Origin: Dendronalium phyllosphericum CENA369
Lineage (GTDB): Bacteria; Cyanobacteriota; Cyanobacteriia; Cyanobacteriales; Nostocaceae
Reading direction: 5' to 3'
DNA: 64,000 nt
Assembly: GCF_016056275.1 (NCBI RefSeq)
Contig: NZ_JAECZA010000313.1
Coordinates: forward strand, 1-64,000
The notes beneath the pieces are model-generated. The model searched no databases, had not been told where the DNA came from, and saw only the letters and a program-made list of their open reading frames with translations. This document shows, in pieces, positions 43,980 through 54,300 of the stretch. Both the position numbers and the translations under genes were made by a program. Position 1 is the stretch's first letter. Every line of letters starts with the position of its first letter.

Positions 43980-46900
43980 TTATTGAGTTTGAATTGCTTT
44001 TGTTAGTTGAATTATAGTCGGTTTTTCAAACAGGTAAGTTAAAGGAATTTCTCTTTGGAAATATGACTGTAGTTTGCAGGTAACTTCCAGAGCTAGAGAA
44101 GAATTTCCTCCAAGTTCAAAAAAGTTGTCTTGAGTGCTAATCTGCTCTCGTCCTAAAAAATCTTGCCAGATAGCTAACACAACTTCTTCATCAGGATTTT
44201 GCGGTTTTACAAATTCCTTCGCTTTTGGCAATTTAATAGTTTGATTGGGCAAGCTTGGAGGCTCAGATATTAAGATAATTTCATTCAGACGTTGATTAGA
44301 ATTAATGGTGATTTTTTCTAGCAAAATCAAGAAATTATCGACCATCTTGGTAATAGTCGCATCTGTAAATAAATCGGTTCTATAAACTAGCAGACCTTCA
44401 ATACCTGTTGATGTTTCTTCCAGCGTTAACTCTAAATCAAATTCTGCGGTATCTTTGGTATCTTTAGCAATCAACTCCTCTTTTAAAATCAGATTGGAAA
44501 ACTCTAAATTGTCTTCTGGAGTATTTTGAAAGACAAACATTACTTGATTGATTAATGTGTAACTAGGGTCTCTCACTGGCTGGAGTTCTTCTACTAGCTT
44601 GATTAGGGGCATTTCTTGATGAGCGTAAACACCCAAAGCTACCTCACGCACTCGACCCAATAATTCCCGGAAGCTGGGGTTTCCTCCTAAGTTGGTGCAG
44701 AATGGTAGCAAATTGACAAAGAAACCAATTAATCTCTCTATTTCTACTCTGGTGCGATTGGCTAAAGCACTACTGACAATGATATTTTCTTGTTTGGTAT
44801 AGGCAAAAAGTAATGTCTGGAATGCTGCCAACAAGGTCATAAATAAAGTTACGCCTTCTTGTTGACTCAGAGTCTTCAGTGCATCGGTTAGTTTTTGGGA
44901 AATAACTACAGATTTAACTGCACTTTCAAAGGTGCGTACTGGTGGACGAGGATAATCAGTTGGTAGCTGCAATATTGGCGGACTAATGCCTAAATGCTTT
45001 TGCCAAAACTGAAGCTGAGATGCTAAAACTTCTCCTTTTAACCACTGTCTTTGCCATTGAGCAAAGTCACTATATGTGATAGGTAAATCTTTCAAAGGAG
45101 ATGGTTTACCTTCACAAAAAGCTGCGTAAAGTTCGGCTAATTCTTGGGTGAGGATACTAAAAGACCAACCATCAGCAACAATATGGTGGGTGACGGCAAT
45201 AAATAAATATTCTTGTTCGTCCAACCGCCACAGTTTGCTGCGTAATAGTGGTCCGCGTGCTAAATCGAAAGGCTGCTTAATTTCTTGCTCAGCTAGTTGT
45301 TTAACTTGAGTTTCGCGTTCGGCTGCGGGGATGTGACGCAGATCAATTACGCAAAAATCGAATACAGGTTCGTCAATAGTCGCATAAACAACTTGTCCAT
45401 TTTTTACTTGAAAAGTCGATCGCAATGTTTCATGCCGTCGGACAATTTCTCTTAAACTCTCTTCTAAGGCTTTTTCGTTCAGCGCACCTGTAATCCTATA
45501 GATTAAAGGTAAGTTATAGATGGGATTGCCGGGATAGAATTGGTCAAAAAACCAAAATTCCAGCTGGATTAAAGAAATTGGGATGGTTTCGCCTGAAGAG
45601 GGCAACTTGGTGAGAGCTAATTCCTGTCGATTTGGTGCTTTAGCTGTGGCGATTTTTTGGGCTAAAGGTGCGATCGCTGGCGATTCAAATAAACTTAAAA
45701 GGGGTAATTCTATGCCAAATGCTTTGCGCGTTAAAGCAATTACCTGAGTTGCTAATAAAGAATGTCCCCCCAAATCAAAGAAGTTATCGTAAATGCCAAC
45801 TTTTTCTAACCCTAAAACATCTTGCCAAATTCCCGCTAAAATTTCTTCGGTGGGTGTGCGCGGTTCTACATAAGTTTGGCTTAATTCGGGTCGGCTGTTT
45901 GACGGTTCTGGTAAAGCGCGACGGTTGACTTTGCTATTAGGCGTGAGGGGAAAAGATTCCATTTCCACAAACGCCGATGGCATCATATAATCTGGCAGTT
46001 GCTCGCTCAAAAAAGTTCGCAATTGTTCGACTTTGATTGTCTCGCCAGGAATTGGCACAAAGTAAGCAGCTAAATATTTTTCCCTGGCACTTTCCCCAAA
46101 CACTTTGGCTACCGCTTGGTTAATTTGCGGATGTTTGCTAAGAACAGCTTCAACTTCTCCCAGTTCCACGCGAAAACCCCGGACTTTCACCAAATCATCT
46201 ATCCGTCCCAAAAACTGGATATTGCCATCCGGCAAGTATTTTGCTAAATCTCCTGTTTTGTATAAGTGCTGAGTCACCGAAGTTTGCTCAACGGGGGGAA
46301 CCCCCGCACGCAACTTCTCGCTGAGTGCTGAGTGCTGAGTGGGGAGTGCTGAGTGCTGAGTGGAAGAATTTTCTTCTGCCTCCTGCCTTCTGCCTTCTGC
46401 CTTCTGCCTCCTGCCTCCTGCCTCCTGAAACGGATTCGGGATAAACTTTTGATTGGTCAAATCTGGACGGTGGAGGTAGCCGCGCGCCAAGCCATCACCA
46501 CTGACGTAGAGTTCTCCAGGTACGCCAATGGGTACGGGTTGGAGATTGCGGTCTAATAGATAAACTTGCACATTGACAGCTGGTTTACCAATGGGCGGAT
46601 AAATCGGCCATTCATCTGGGTTTTGGCTAAAAGTATAAGCTGTAACTAAATCTGCCTCTGTAGGTCCGTAGAAATTGTAGAGCGTACAATTGGGCAAACG
46701 CTTAAACAGCTTAATCATCGGCTGCGTAATTTGCAGTTGTTCGCCACAAGCGATCGCTTCCCTAATATTGTTAAATAAATGTACTTGCTCTCCGTAAATT
46801 TCCGCTAATTGCTGCCACAGGGTAACAGGTAGAAAAGCTTTACCAATTGGGTTATTAGCCAGTAATTGAATTAATTTATCTAAATCTTTGCGATCGCACT

Positions 46901-48989
46901 CTGGAATTAGATACAATGTACCGCCAAAGCCCCAAGCCACAGATATTTCGTGATAGCTGACATCAAAACTCAAGGAAGCAAACTGAAGCACACCCACACC
47001 TGTAGCCATTTTCGCCTGATGGTGTGCGACTAAATTAGTGAGCGAGCGATGGGGAACAATCGTTCCTTTAGGTGTGCCGGTAGAACCAGAAGTATAGATG
47101 AGGTAGGCTAAATTCTCAGCAGTAACTTCAATTTGTGGATTTTCCGCAGATTCTTGGCTAATAACCTCCGCATCATCATCTAACATAATTAGATGACGAG
47201 TCGTATTACCTTCAAGTAACGATCGCCAACGGGATTGAGTTAACACAACTGGTGCTTGCGAATCCTGAAGCATGAAAGCTAAACGCTCTGGCGGATAGTG
47301 GGGATCGAGAGGAACGCAAACTCCCCCAGCCTTGAGCGTGCCTAAAATAGCGATCGTTGCATCTAGCGATGCCTTCAGCAACGTCTTCGACGAACGCTCT
47401 ACGCAAATGCCCACTGGAATATCTTGTTTTACACCTAAGCGTTGTAAGTGGTGGGCGATTTTATTGGCTTGCTGGTTTAACTCCTGATATGTCAATTGCT
47501 GCTTGTCGTATACCACCGCCAAGGCTTGGGGGTTCTTTGCAACTTGCTCCTCAAATAACTGATGGATGCAACGATTAATGGGATGCGCTGCTGCGGTTGC
47601 ATTCCACTCTCTTAACAGCAAATCTTCCTCAGCTGGCGTTAATAGCGGTAACTCCCCTGGGGTGCGATGGGGATTCGTGGTAATTCCTTCCAACAAAGTC
47701 AGGAAATGACCAGCCATGCGATCGATGATATCTGCTTGGAAGCGATCGCGATCGTAACTAATTTTGACAGTCATTTCCTCGCCAGGAATCGCCACCACTG
47801 TTAGAGGATAATTAGTTTGCCCTTTATCCTGAATTTCCCCGATGCTCAAATTCCCAGGAAGTTCCTGCAAAGTTGCGTTGATAGGATAGTTCTCAATGAC
47901 AACCAAACTTTCAAACAAAAGTTGAGTGCGAGGAATTTCACTCACACCTTGAATATCTACCAGTGGAGTATATGAATACTGTTCTCGTTCGATGTACTCT
48001 TCTTGTAACAACTGCAACCAGGTTAACAAATCAGTTTGCTCAGGGATTTTTAACCGTGCTGGCACAGTATTAATAAACACCCCTACCATCGACTCTACAC
48101 CGGATAAAACCGGAGGACGACCAGAGACAGTAGTGCCGAAAACTACATCAGACTCGCCACTATAGCGACTGAGCAACAAAGCCCAAGCTGCTTGTATTAA
48201 AGTGGCAAGTGTCAGATGATGTTGTTGGGCAAAAGTTTTTAAGGCTGTTGTCGTCTGGGCCGATAGATTATGGCAGAGAACATCAATATATAGTTGTTGG
48301 TGAGAACTCTGCCCGATAGGTCGTTCTACAATCAAAGGCGTAGGTGCAGAGAAACCCTCAAGATTCCTTTGCCAAAATTCCTTCGCACCAGCCAAATCTT
48401 GCTGCTGCAACCAATTAATATAATCGCGGAAAGGGCGACTTGGAGGTAAATTTAACTGTTTACCTTGCTGAATTGACTCATAAATATAAAATAATTCTTT
48501 GAAAATAATCGGCCAACTCCAACCATCAAGCAGCAAGTGATGAAAACTCCAAACAAACTCGTAAGTTTCATCAGCTACCCGAATTAATGCACACCGCATT
48601 ATAGGAGCTTTGTCAAGTTCAAAACCTTGCTTTTTATCTGCCTCTAAAAAAGAATTTAGCCGAATTTCTCGCTCCTGTTGAGATAACATCCGCCAGTCTA
48701 AATTAGACCAAGGCAAATTAACTTGTTTCCGTACTACCTGTACGGCTTGCTTGCGATTCTTCCAAACAAAAAGAGTCCGCAAAACCGAATGTCGCTCAAC
48801 TAAAATTTGCCAAGCACGTTCAAATATACCTGCATCTAAATTGCCATGTAGAGTTAATTGAAACTGCTCAAAATAGAGTGTCGATTCCGGCTCATACAGA
48901 GTATGAAATAACATCCCCTCCTGCATCGCCGATAGAGGATATATAGATTCAATATCTTTACTTTTATTTTGCTTTTGTGCAACTACCAT
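43980..48989 (-). CDS. aerG: AerG-like NRPS, C-A-PCP-C-PCP
   Basis: A 1669-residue NRPS directly after the AerDEF-like genes. Domain order by position: C with HHLLLDGWS (about 150), A with TSGSTG (about 633) and pocket residues D-V-H-F-I-C-F-L-V, PCP with GGHSLL (about 1077), C with HHIVADGWS (about 1268), PCP with GGNSSL (about 1626). The A code is a distant proline-like set with bulkier choices, compatible with the bicyclic Choi residue, though not proven. The terminal C-PCP lacks an A domain and must receive its acyl group in trans or serve in release. Two repeat-derived insertions (46266-46427 and 47367-47390) lie within the A domain but do not break the frame. Confidence 0.88.
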   Translation of the reverse strand: MVVAQKQNKSKDIESIYPLSAMQEGMLFHTLYEPESTLYFEQFQLTLHGNLDAGIFERAWQILVERHSVLRTLFVWKNRKQAVQVVRKQVNLPWSNLDWRMLSQQEREIRLNSFLEADKKQGFELDKAPIMRCALIRVADETYEFVWSFHHLLLDGWSWPIIFKELFYIYESIQQGKQLNLPPSRPFRDYINWLQQQDLAGAKEFWQRNLEGFSAPTPLIVERPIGQSSHQQLYIDVLCHNLSAQTTTALKTFAQQHHLTLATLIQAAWALLLSRYSGESDVVFGTTVSGRPPVLSGVESMVGVFINTVPARLKIPEQTDLLTWLQLLQEEYIEREQYSYTPLVDIQGVSEIPRTQLLFESLVVIENYPINATLQELPGNLSIGEIQDKGQTNYPLTVVAIPGEEMTVKISYDRDRFQADIIDRMAGHFLTLLEGITTNPHRTPGELPLLTPAEEDLLLREWNATAAAHPINRCIHQLFEEQVAKNPQALAVVYDKQQLTYQELNQQANKIAHHLQRLGVKQDIPVGICVERSSKTLLKASLDATIAILGTLKAGGVCVPLDPHYPPERLAFMLQDSQAPVVLTQSRWRSLLEGNTTRHLIMLDDDAEVISQESAENPQIEVTAENLAYLIYTSGSTGTPKGTIVPHRSLTNLVAHHQAKMATGVGVLQFASLSFDVSYHEISVAWGFGGTLYLIPECDRKDLDKLIQLLANNPIGKAFLPVTLWQQLAEIYGEQVHLFNNIREAIACGEQLQITQPMIKLFKRLPNCTLYNFYGPTEADLVTAYTFSQNPDEWPIYPPIGKPAVNVQVYLLDRNLQPVPIGVPGELYVSGDGLARGYLHRPDLTNQKFIPNPFQEAGGRRQKAEGRRQEAEENSSTQHSALPTQHSALSEKLRAGVPPVEQTSVTQHLYKTGDLAKYLPDGNIQFLGRIDDLVKVRGFRVELGEVEAVLSKHPQINQAVAKVFGESAREKYLAAYFVPIPGETIKVEQLRTFLSEQLPDYMMPSAFVEMESFPLTPNSKVNRRALPEPSNSRPELSQTYVEPRTPTEEILAGIWQDVLGLEKVGIYDNFFDLGGHSLLATQVIALTRKAFGIELPLLSLFESPAIAPLAQKIATAKAPNRQELALTKLPSSGETIPISLIQLEFWFFDQFYPGNPIYNLPLIYRITGALNEKALEESLREIVRRHETLRSTFQVKNGQVVYATIDEPVFDFCVIDLRHIPAAERETQVKQLAEQEIKQPFDLARGPLLRSKLWRLDEQEYLFIAVTHHIVADGWSFSILTQELAELYAAFCEGKPSPLKDLPITYSDFAQWQRQWLKGEVLASQLQFWQKHLGISPPILQLPTDYPRPPVRTFESAVKSVVISQKLTDALKTLSQQEGVTLFMTLLAAFQTLLFAYTKQENIIVSSALANRTRVEIERLIGFFVNLLPFCTNLGGNPSFRELLGRVREVALGVYAHQEMPLIKLVEELQPVRDPSYTLINQVMFVFQNTPEDNLEFSNLILKEELIAKDTKDTAEFDLELTLEETSTGIEGLLVYRTDLFTDATITKMVDNFLILLEKITINSNQRLNEIILISEPPSLPNQTIKLPKAKEFVKPQNPDEEVVLAIWQDFLGREQISTQDNFFELGGNSSLALEVTCKLQSYFQREIPLTYLFEKPTIIQLTKAIQTQ
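46266..46427 (-). repeat. Repeat cluster inside the AerG-like A domain
   Basis: A 60-bp hairpin element (46266-46325) with the same ends as the intergenic copy at 1836-1895 is followed by GTGCTGA heptamers (to about 46362) and by CCTTCTG/CCTCCTG heptamers (46379-46427). All is translated in frame as Gln/Ala/Arg-rich and Thr-Gln-His-Ser-Ala repeats just before LYKTGDLAKY (motif A7). The distal NRPS at 29428 has no insert at this point. Confidence 0.8.
47367..47390 (-). repeat. 24-bp in-frame insert in A domain (copy 1)
   Basis: The protein reads GICVERS-SKTLLKAS-LDATIAILG; the middle eight residues are extra compared with the distal NRPS (GICIERS-LAMVVGILA). The DNA of the insert is almost identical to 54466-54489 in the AerB-like gene. 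Confidence 0.7.
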
Positions 48990-49042
48990 TGTTTTAAAGA
49001 TGATAATAATTATGTAAAATTTCTCTCTTCTTCTCTTCTCTT

Positions 49043-49103
49043 TGTGCTCTTTGCGTCCTACCCTGCGGGAAGCTGCTTGCGCGTCTATGCGGTTCGTTTA
49101 AAA
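49043..49103 (-). repeat. Dispersed CGCAGGGTAGGA-type repeat (copy 2)
   Basis: On the minus strand ACCGCATAGACGCG, a short GC-rich insert, CCCGCAGGGTAGGACG and a CAAAGAG-type tail fill the spacer between the AerF-like and AerG-like genes. It is related to 29290-29380. It creates a 140-bp gap in an otherwise tight gene row. Confidence 0.5.
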
Positions 49104-49129
49104 AATAAATCTAAATAAAAACCATAAAC

Positions 49130-49924
49130 TTAAAAAGCCGATGTCGATAATCCACCATCAACCGGAATAGTCACACCCGTAATATAGCTAGCACATTCTG
49201 ATGCTAAAAACGCAACTAAATTTGCCACCTCACTAGATAAACCACGACGACCAAGAGGAATCATTTTATTACTTCCGGCGATAATTTCATCAACCGTCCG
49301 TCCTTCCTGTTCGGCAAAAATCTCTAAATATTCTCTATGTCTAGGAGTATCAATCAAACCAGGATTAACACCAGTAACTAACACATTCCATTTAGCAACT
49401 TGCGTCGCCACAGTTTTAGTAAAATTCATTAATGCCGCATTCGCTACTCCCGATTTTATAAGACGGCTAGAAGGTTCTTTTCCTGATGTACCAATGATAT
49501 TAATAATCCGTCCCCTTTGCTGATTTTTCATCGTTGGTAGCACCAAATTAGTCATGCGAATATAGCCCATTAACTTGCGCTCAAACACATCTTCCCAATC
49601 TGCATCAGAGATATTTTCTATAGGTTCAAGAGAAAATGTTGCCCCTTCAGAATTATTGACCAAAATATCGATTTTGCCAAATTGTGTAATAGCTTCTTGT
49701 ACTAGTTTTTGAGAATCATCAGCATTTTGCACATCAGCACAAATGTGAATAACTTTTGCTGGAGAACCAACCAAACTTTGATAAGCTTGTTCCAATCGTT
49801 CAAAATTTCTACCACAAATTACTAAGTGACAACCTTCTGCTGCCAACTTGTGAGCAACGGTGTAACCTATACCAGCGCTGGCTCCTGTAACTAAAGCGAC
49901 TTTCTGTGTTAATCCTAAATCCAT
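49130..49924 (-). CDS. aerF: AerF-like SDR of Choi biosynthesis
   Basis: A 264-residue SDR with TGASAGIG (14-21), ADVQNADD, LVNNSEGAT in the NNAG position and a C-terminal IPVDGGLS. Its place after AerE and before AerG copies the aerD-aerE-aerF-aerG order of aeruginosin clusters, where the SDR reduces the dihydro-hydroxyphenylpyruvate-derived ring on the way to Choi. Odd feature: the block that normally holds the catalytic YxxxK reads SGVANAALMNFTK, so both the Tyr and Lys are replaced. Some SDR subfamilies share this, so the enzyme may use other residues or act as a non-classical member. Confidence 0.75.
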   Translation of the reverse strand: MDLGLTQKVALVTGASAGIGYTVAHKLAAEGCHLVICGRNFERLEQAYQSLVGSPAKVIHICADVQNADDSQKLVQEAITQFGKIDILVNNSEGATFSLEPIENISDADWEDVFERKLMGYIRMTNLVLPTMKNQQRGRIINIIGTSGKEPSSRLIKSGVANAALMNFTKTVATQVAKWNVLVTGVNPGLIDTPRHREYLEIFAEQEGRTVDEIIAGSNKMIPLGRRGLSSEVANLVAFLASECASYITGVTIPVDGGLSTSAF

Positions 49925-49937
49925 AATTAATATTCCT

Positions 49938-50624
49938 TTAGGAAGCAGTTAGTGCTGTCTTTAAACAAGCATCTTTAATTGAAAGAGTAGAGGAAGGTTT
50001 AATCAAAATCTCAATTAAAGTTACAATTTCATCAGAAGCATTATATCCCCCGTATAACACCTCAGCCGGAGCATAATAAACGCTACCATATTCTAACTGT
50101 TGCTGTTCGTTTTGAATGGCGATCGCTAATTTACCATTCAGGACTATTCCCATTTTGTCAACATTAGCTCGGTGAATTGGGATGATTGCTCTAGGAAGAA
50201 TTTTAGTAATAATAATTTCAAACCAAGAGCCAATAACAGACTGACATTCAAAACCTGTAATTTTATCAATAGTTAGTGAAACTTTTAAAATCGCCTCTTC
50301 AGGTTCCTCCAAATTTGTGATGCGTTTTACATCAAATGCTAATGCTGTTTCTGAGAAAGGATTGGTAGAACCATGCAGCACATTAGCACCAGCTACATAC
50401 ACTTGCTCAAGAGGTTCGAGAATTTCTTTTGTACCGTTGAGGTTAAATTCTAACCTTCCCGTAATTTGCATTCCTATTTGGCTTTCGGAATGTTGATGTA
50501 ATGTAAAAGTTGCGCCTGGGGGAATAGAAGCTAACTGCACAACGGTATCTTCACATTGGAAGGCGAGTAACTCTACATTAGAGTTAATTATAATAGTTTT
50601 TGGTTGGGGAAAATATTTAGACAT
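49938..50624 (-). CDS. aerE: AerE-like bicupin isomerase
   Basis: A 228-residue protein with two cupin domains: the first has PPGATFTLHQHSESQIGMQITG (His-rich metal site, about 36-57), the second ILPRAIIPIHRANVDKMGIVLNG. It corresponds to BacB/AerE, which isomerises the diene of the prephenate-decarboxylation product. It is 9 bp after the AerD-like gene and 13 bp before the AerF-like gene, an operon. Confidence 0.82.
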   Translation of the reverse strand: MSKYFPQPKTIIINSNVELLAFQCEDTVVQLASIPPGATFTLHQHSESQIGMQITGRLEFNLNGTKEILEPLEQVYVAGANVLHGSTNPFSETALAFDVKRITNLEEPEEAILKVSLTIDKITGFECQSVIGSWFEIIITKILPRAIIPIHRANVDKMGIVLNGKLAIAIQNEQQQLEYGSVYYAPAEVLYGGYNASDEIVTLIEILIKPSSTLSIKDACLKTALTAS

Positions 50625-50633
50625 AACTTGTTG

Positions 50634-51233
50634 TTAATTTAATCTTTTTTTTTGAAAAAGTGACCAACTCATCTGGATATTTCCATAAGTAGAAATAAAT
50701 TCTAAATCGTAAGCTTTCACAGCATTCTCATTAGTAATAGCGAAATCGGCTAAACCCTGTTTGACTTGCATCGCGCAATCGCTAGTAGAAGGAGATAAAT
50801 CAACTTGGATTTGTGCTTTATCTTGAGTATCTGGCAAAAGTTGTTTTAACAAAGGTAAAGGAGCCGGATGAGTAACAATTCTCGAACCGTTGAAAACTGC
50901 CTCTTTATCTTTCTTTTTCGCCAACCCATAAACGGGAGTAGGATATATAAAAATAAAGCCTAATTCCAAATCAGGCTCCATATAAAACTCATTAATTCGG
51001 TCGTAAGCATGAGGAACTAACGCTAAATCAACCTTGTCTTCCAGCAAGGCTGCTTTAACATCAAGAAAAGTATCGAACAACTGAGTTGATACAGTAAATT
51101 CTTCGGAGATTATTTGATTAATTATGTACTTGGAAGCATAATCACTACTAGTAGCAGCAGGCCCCAAAGTACCTATGACTAAATTTTTTGAAGGAGGGAT
51201 ACGAGGTTCAAATTCAATCTGAAATTCCAGCAT
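50634..51233 (-). CDS. aerD: AerD-like prephenate decarboxylase (BacA family)
   Basis: A 199-residue protein with a prephenate-dehydratase-like fold: LVIGTLGPAATSSDYASKYI (about 19-38), a central DLALVPHAYDRINEFYM and DCAMQVKQGLADFAITNENA. This is the layout of BacA/AerD enzymes, which decarboxylate prephenate without aromatising it, the committed step to Choi (or anticapsin). Together with AerE and AerF it is the strongest evidence that the cluster makes an aeruginosin-type peptide. Confidence 0.83.
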   Translation of the reverse strand: MLEFQIEFEPRIPPSKNLVIGTLGPAATSSDYASKYIINQIISEEFTVSTQLFDTFLDVKAALLEDKVDLALVPHAYDRINEFYMEPDLELGFIFIYPTPVYGLAKKKDKEAVFNGSRIVTHPAPLPLLKQLLPDTQDKAQIQVDLSPSTSDCAMQVKQGLADFAITNENAVKAYDLEFISTYGNIQMSWSLFQKKRLN

Positions 51234-51315
51234 AGTTCTTCCTGAGTTATCATCATATTTTTGGGTAGCGATTTATTGATTGCTTGGTGATAAATAACCT
51301 CCTAGAACGTAGTTT

Positions 51316-54300
51316 TTATTCAATTTCTGCTAACAGTTCGTCCAAAGCTTCTTGGCTAAACTCAACATCCGGGAAGTCTGAAGGAGTATAGCCACCCGCT
51401 TCTGGAGATAAGCAGTGGGCAATAATAGCTTCTAGCGCTGCTATATACTCGTGCGCCAAATGTTCTACAGTCTTCCGGCGATGGAATTTTTCGCTGTAGT
51501 ACCATTCCAGTTTCAGCCGTCCTTCTATCACCAAACCATCCACCGTGATTAAGTGGCTGCGTTGTCCTTGAGGACTGTGAATAGAACCGCTAGACTCGCA
51601 AGCATATTTCCATCCCAAGGTGGCTAACTGAGTTTGGTCGTATTGACCCAAGTAGTTAAAGCTCACCTGGGCTTTGGGTAGGGCTTGTAACTGATGGCGT
51701 TCTGCGTTTCGTAGCAGCGCTTCGCTATCGCACTCATCTATACTCAAATAACGCAAGATGCCATAACCAATCCCCTTGTTAGGTATCTGGCGCAGTTGTT
51801 CTTTAACTGACTTGAGAACTTCTTTGATGTCATCTTGCGCTTCCAGCCTTAACAACACGGGGAAGATACTGGTAAACCAGCCTACCGTGCGCGACAAATC
51901 CACATCCTCAAATAAGTCCTCTCGCCCGTGACCTTCTAAGTCAATCAGTAGGGAGGGAGAACTTATCCAGCGAGTGAAGGTCTGCGCTAACGCTGTCAGC
52001 AGCACATCGTTAATTTGAGTATTGTAAGCCGAGGGAACATCCTGTAACAAAGCGCGAGTTTGTTCTACGCTCAGATGTACAGAGACAGTCCGGCTGGAGG
52101 CTACAGTATTTTCTTGAGTAGCAGCAGTATAATCCAACGGTAACGGCGCAGTTGGGAAACGCATTGATTCCAGCCAGTAATCTAGCTGTAAGCGGAGTTC
52201 TTGACTGCGCGCATAATCCTGCAACCGCATTGCCCATTCCTTAAAGGAGGTGGTTTTTGCAGGTAGTTGGATAGTTTTACCAACTTCTAACTGTTTGTAT
52301 GCTTGCGATAAGTCTTCTAGCAAAATCCGCCACGAAATCCCATCGACAGCCGCGTGATGGATGACGATGAGTAACCGTCCGGCAGAATTTCCTAGTTGAA
52401 ACAGAACGACCCGCATCAACGGCCCATCTGCTAAGTTGAGCGTTCTTTGTGCTGAATCTGCTTTAACTGCGATCGCCTTTAACTGTTCCCCTTGAGGCAG
52501 ATGTGATAAATCTGCAATGTCCAACGAGACTTCATCTACATCACTGTTGTACTGCTGCCATTTTTCATCCTGCTGCACAAATCGCAGGCGTAAAGCATCG
52601 TGATGATAGAGTAGCTTCTGTAGTGCCTGCTGTAATAGTTCCGGTTGCAAATTTGCGGGAACTTCTAGCAGGACTGATTGGTTAAAGTGATGCGGTTCTG
52701 GCTGATTTTGCTCAAAGAACCAGTGTAAAACAGGTGTTAGAGGGATAAAACCTGTAACTAACCCTTGTTCTGATTGAACCGAATTAATTTTACCAGCAAC
52801 ACTGGCTAATTCAGCAATTGTTTGATGTTGAAATATTTGTTTGGGCGTGAGTTTTAGCCCAGATTGATTAGCTTTGGCGATTATTTGCATACTAATGATG
52901 GAATCTCCGCCCAATTCAAAGAAATTGTTGTGAATCCCAACTTTTTTAAGTAATAAAACCTCCTGCCAAATCTTGGCTAAGACTTCTTGAGTGTGAGTGT
53001 GCGGAGAAACAAAACCTGTTGATTCATCAGACTCAAACTGCGGTACTGGTAATGCACGGCGGTCTACTTTGCCATTAGGCGTAATCGGCAAAGCTTCTAA
53101 AAATGTGAAGGATGCAGGAACCATGTAACTGGGGAGCTTTGACTTGAGAAACTGGCGTAACTCATTACTGGTAGGCTGCGTGAGTTCTGGGATGATATAA
53201 GCTGCCAAACTCTTCACACCAGGTATATCTTCCCTAACGATCGCCACAGCCTCGCGCACCTGGGGGTGTTGAGTTAAAGTAGCTTCAATTTCTGCAAGTT
53301 CAATGCGGAAGCCGCGAATCTTAACTTGGTTATCAATGCGACCCAAGAATTCTATATTGCCATCGGCTTGATAGCGAACTAAATCGCCTGTTTTATACAA
53401 GTGCTGAGTGCTGAGTGCTGAGTGCTGAGTGTTGAGTGCTGAGTGCTGGGTGCTGAGTGCTGAGTGCTGAGTGTTGAGTGTTGAGTTCTGAGTTAAAGAT
53501 TCTCTTTCTCCCCCTGCTCCCTGCTCCCTGCTCCCTTGCCCAATTCCTGCCTCCTGAAACGGATTAGGAAGAAATTTTTGATTTGTCAAATCTGGACGGT
53601 TGAGATAGCCTCGTGCCAAGCTTTCGCCACTGATGTAAAGTTCTCCAGTTACACCAATGGGTACAGGTTGTAAGAGAGAATCTAATATATAAACTTGAGT
53701 ATTGGCGATCGCCCTCCCAATCCTAGGTGATAAAGTTTGTTGTCCTTTCGGCACAGTCCCAGAGGTTGTTACTACAGTATTTTCTGTCGGGCCGTAATTA
53801 TTCACCACCTCAAAGGGATGGAAATCTGAAGGATACTGATGCAGTCGATCGCCACCTGTGAGCAAAGTTCGCAAAGCAGCATTCGCAGGCCAATTTAATG
53901 ACAGCATTTTCTCTGCCATTGGCGTTGGTAAAAAGCTAATAGCGATCGCCTTTGCTAACATCCAATCCCGCAGTTGTTCAGGATCGAGTCGGGTTTCATC
54001 ATCAGGGAAGTAAATACTAGCTCCCGCCGCCAGATAAGGCCAGATTTCCCAACCACAAGCATCAAAAGCAACTCCTGCAACTTGTGTGGCGCGATCGCCA
54101 GAGGACACCGCAAAAGCTTGCTGATGCCAAAAGACTAGGTTTAACAAGCCTCGATGCTCAATTTGTACCCCTTTAGGTCTGCCAGTGGAACCGGAGGTGT
54201 AAATTACATAAGCGAGATTGTTAGTTGTCGTAGTGTGAGTTAAATTCTCTGTGCTGGTGCTGGAGATTGCTTTGTCGCTATCCAGACAAATCACCTGCGC

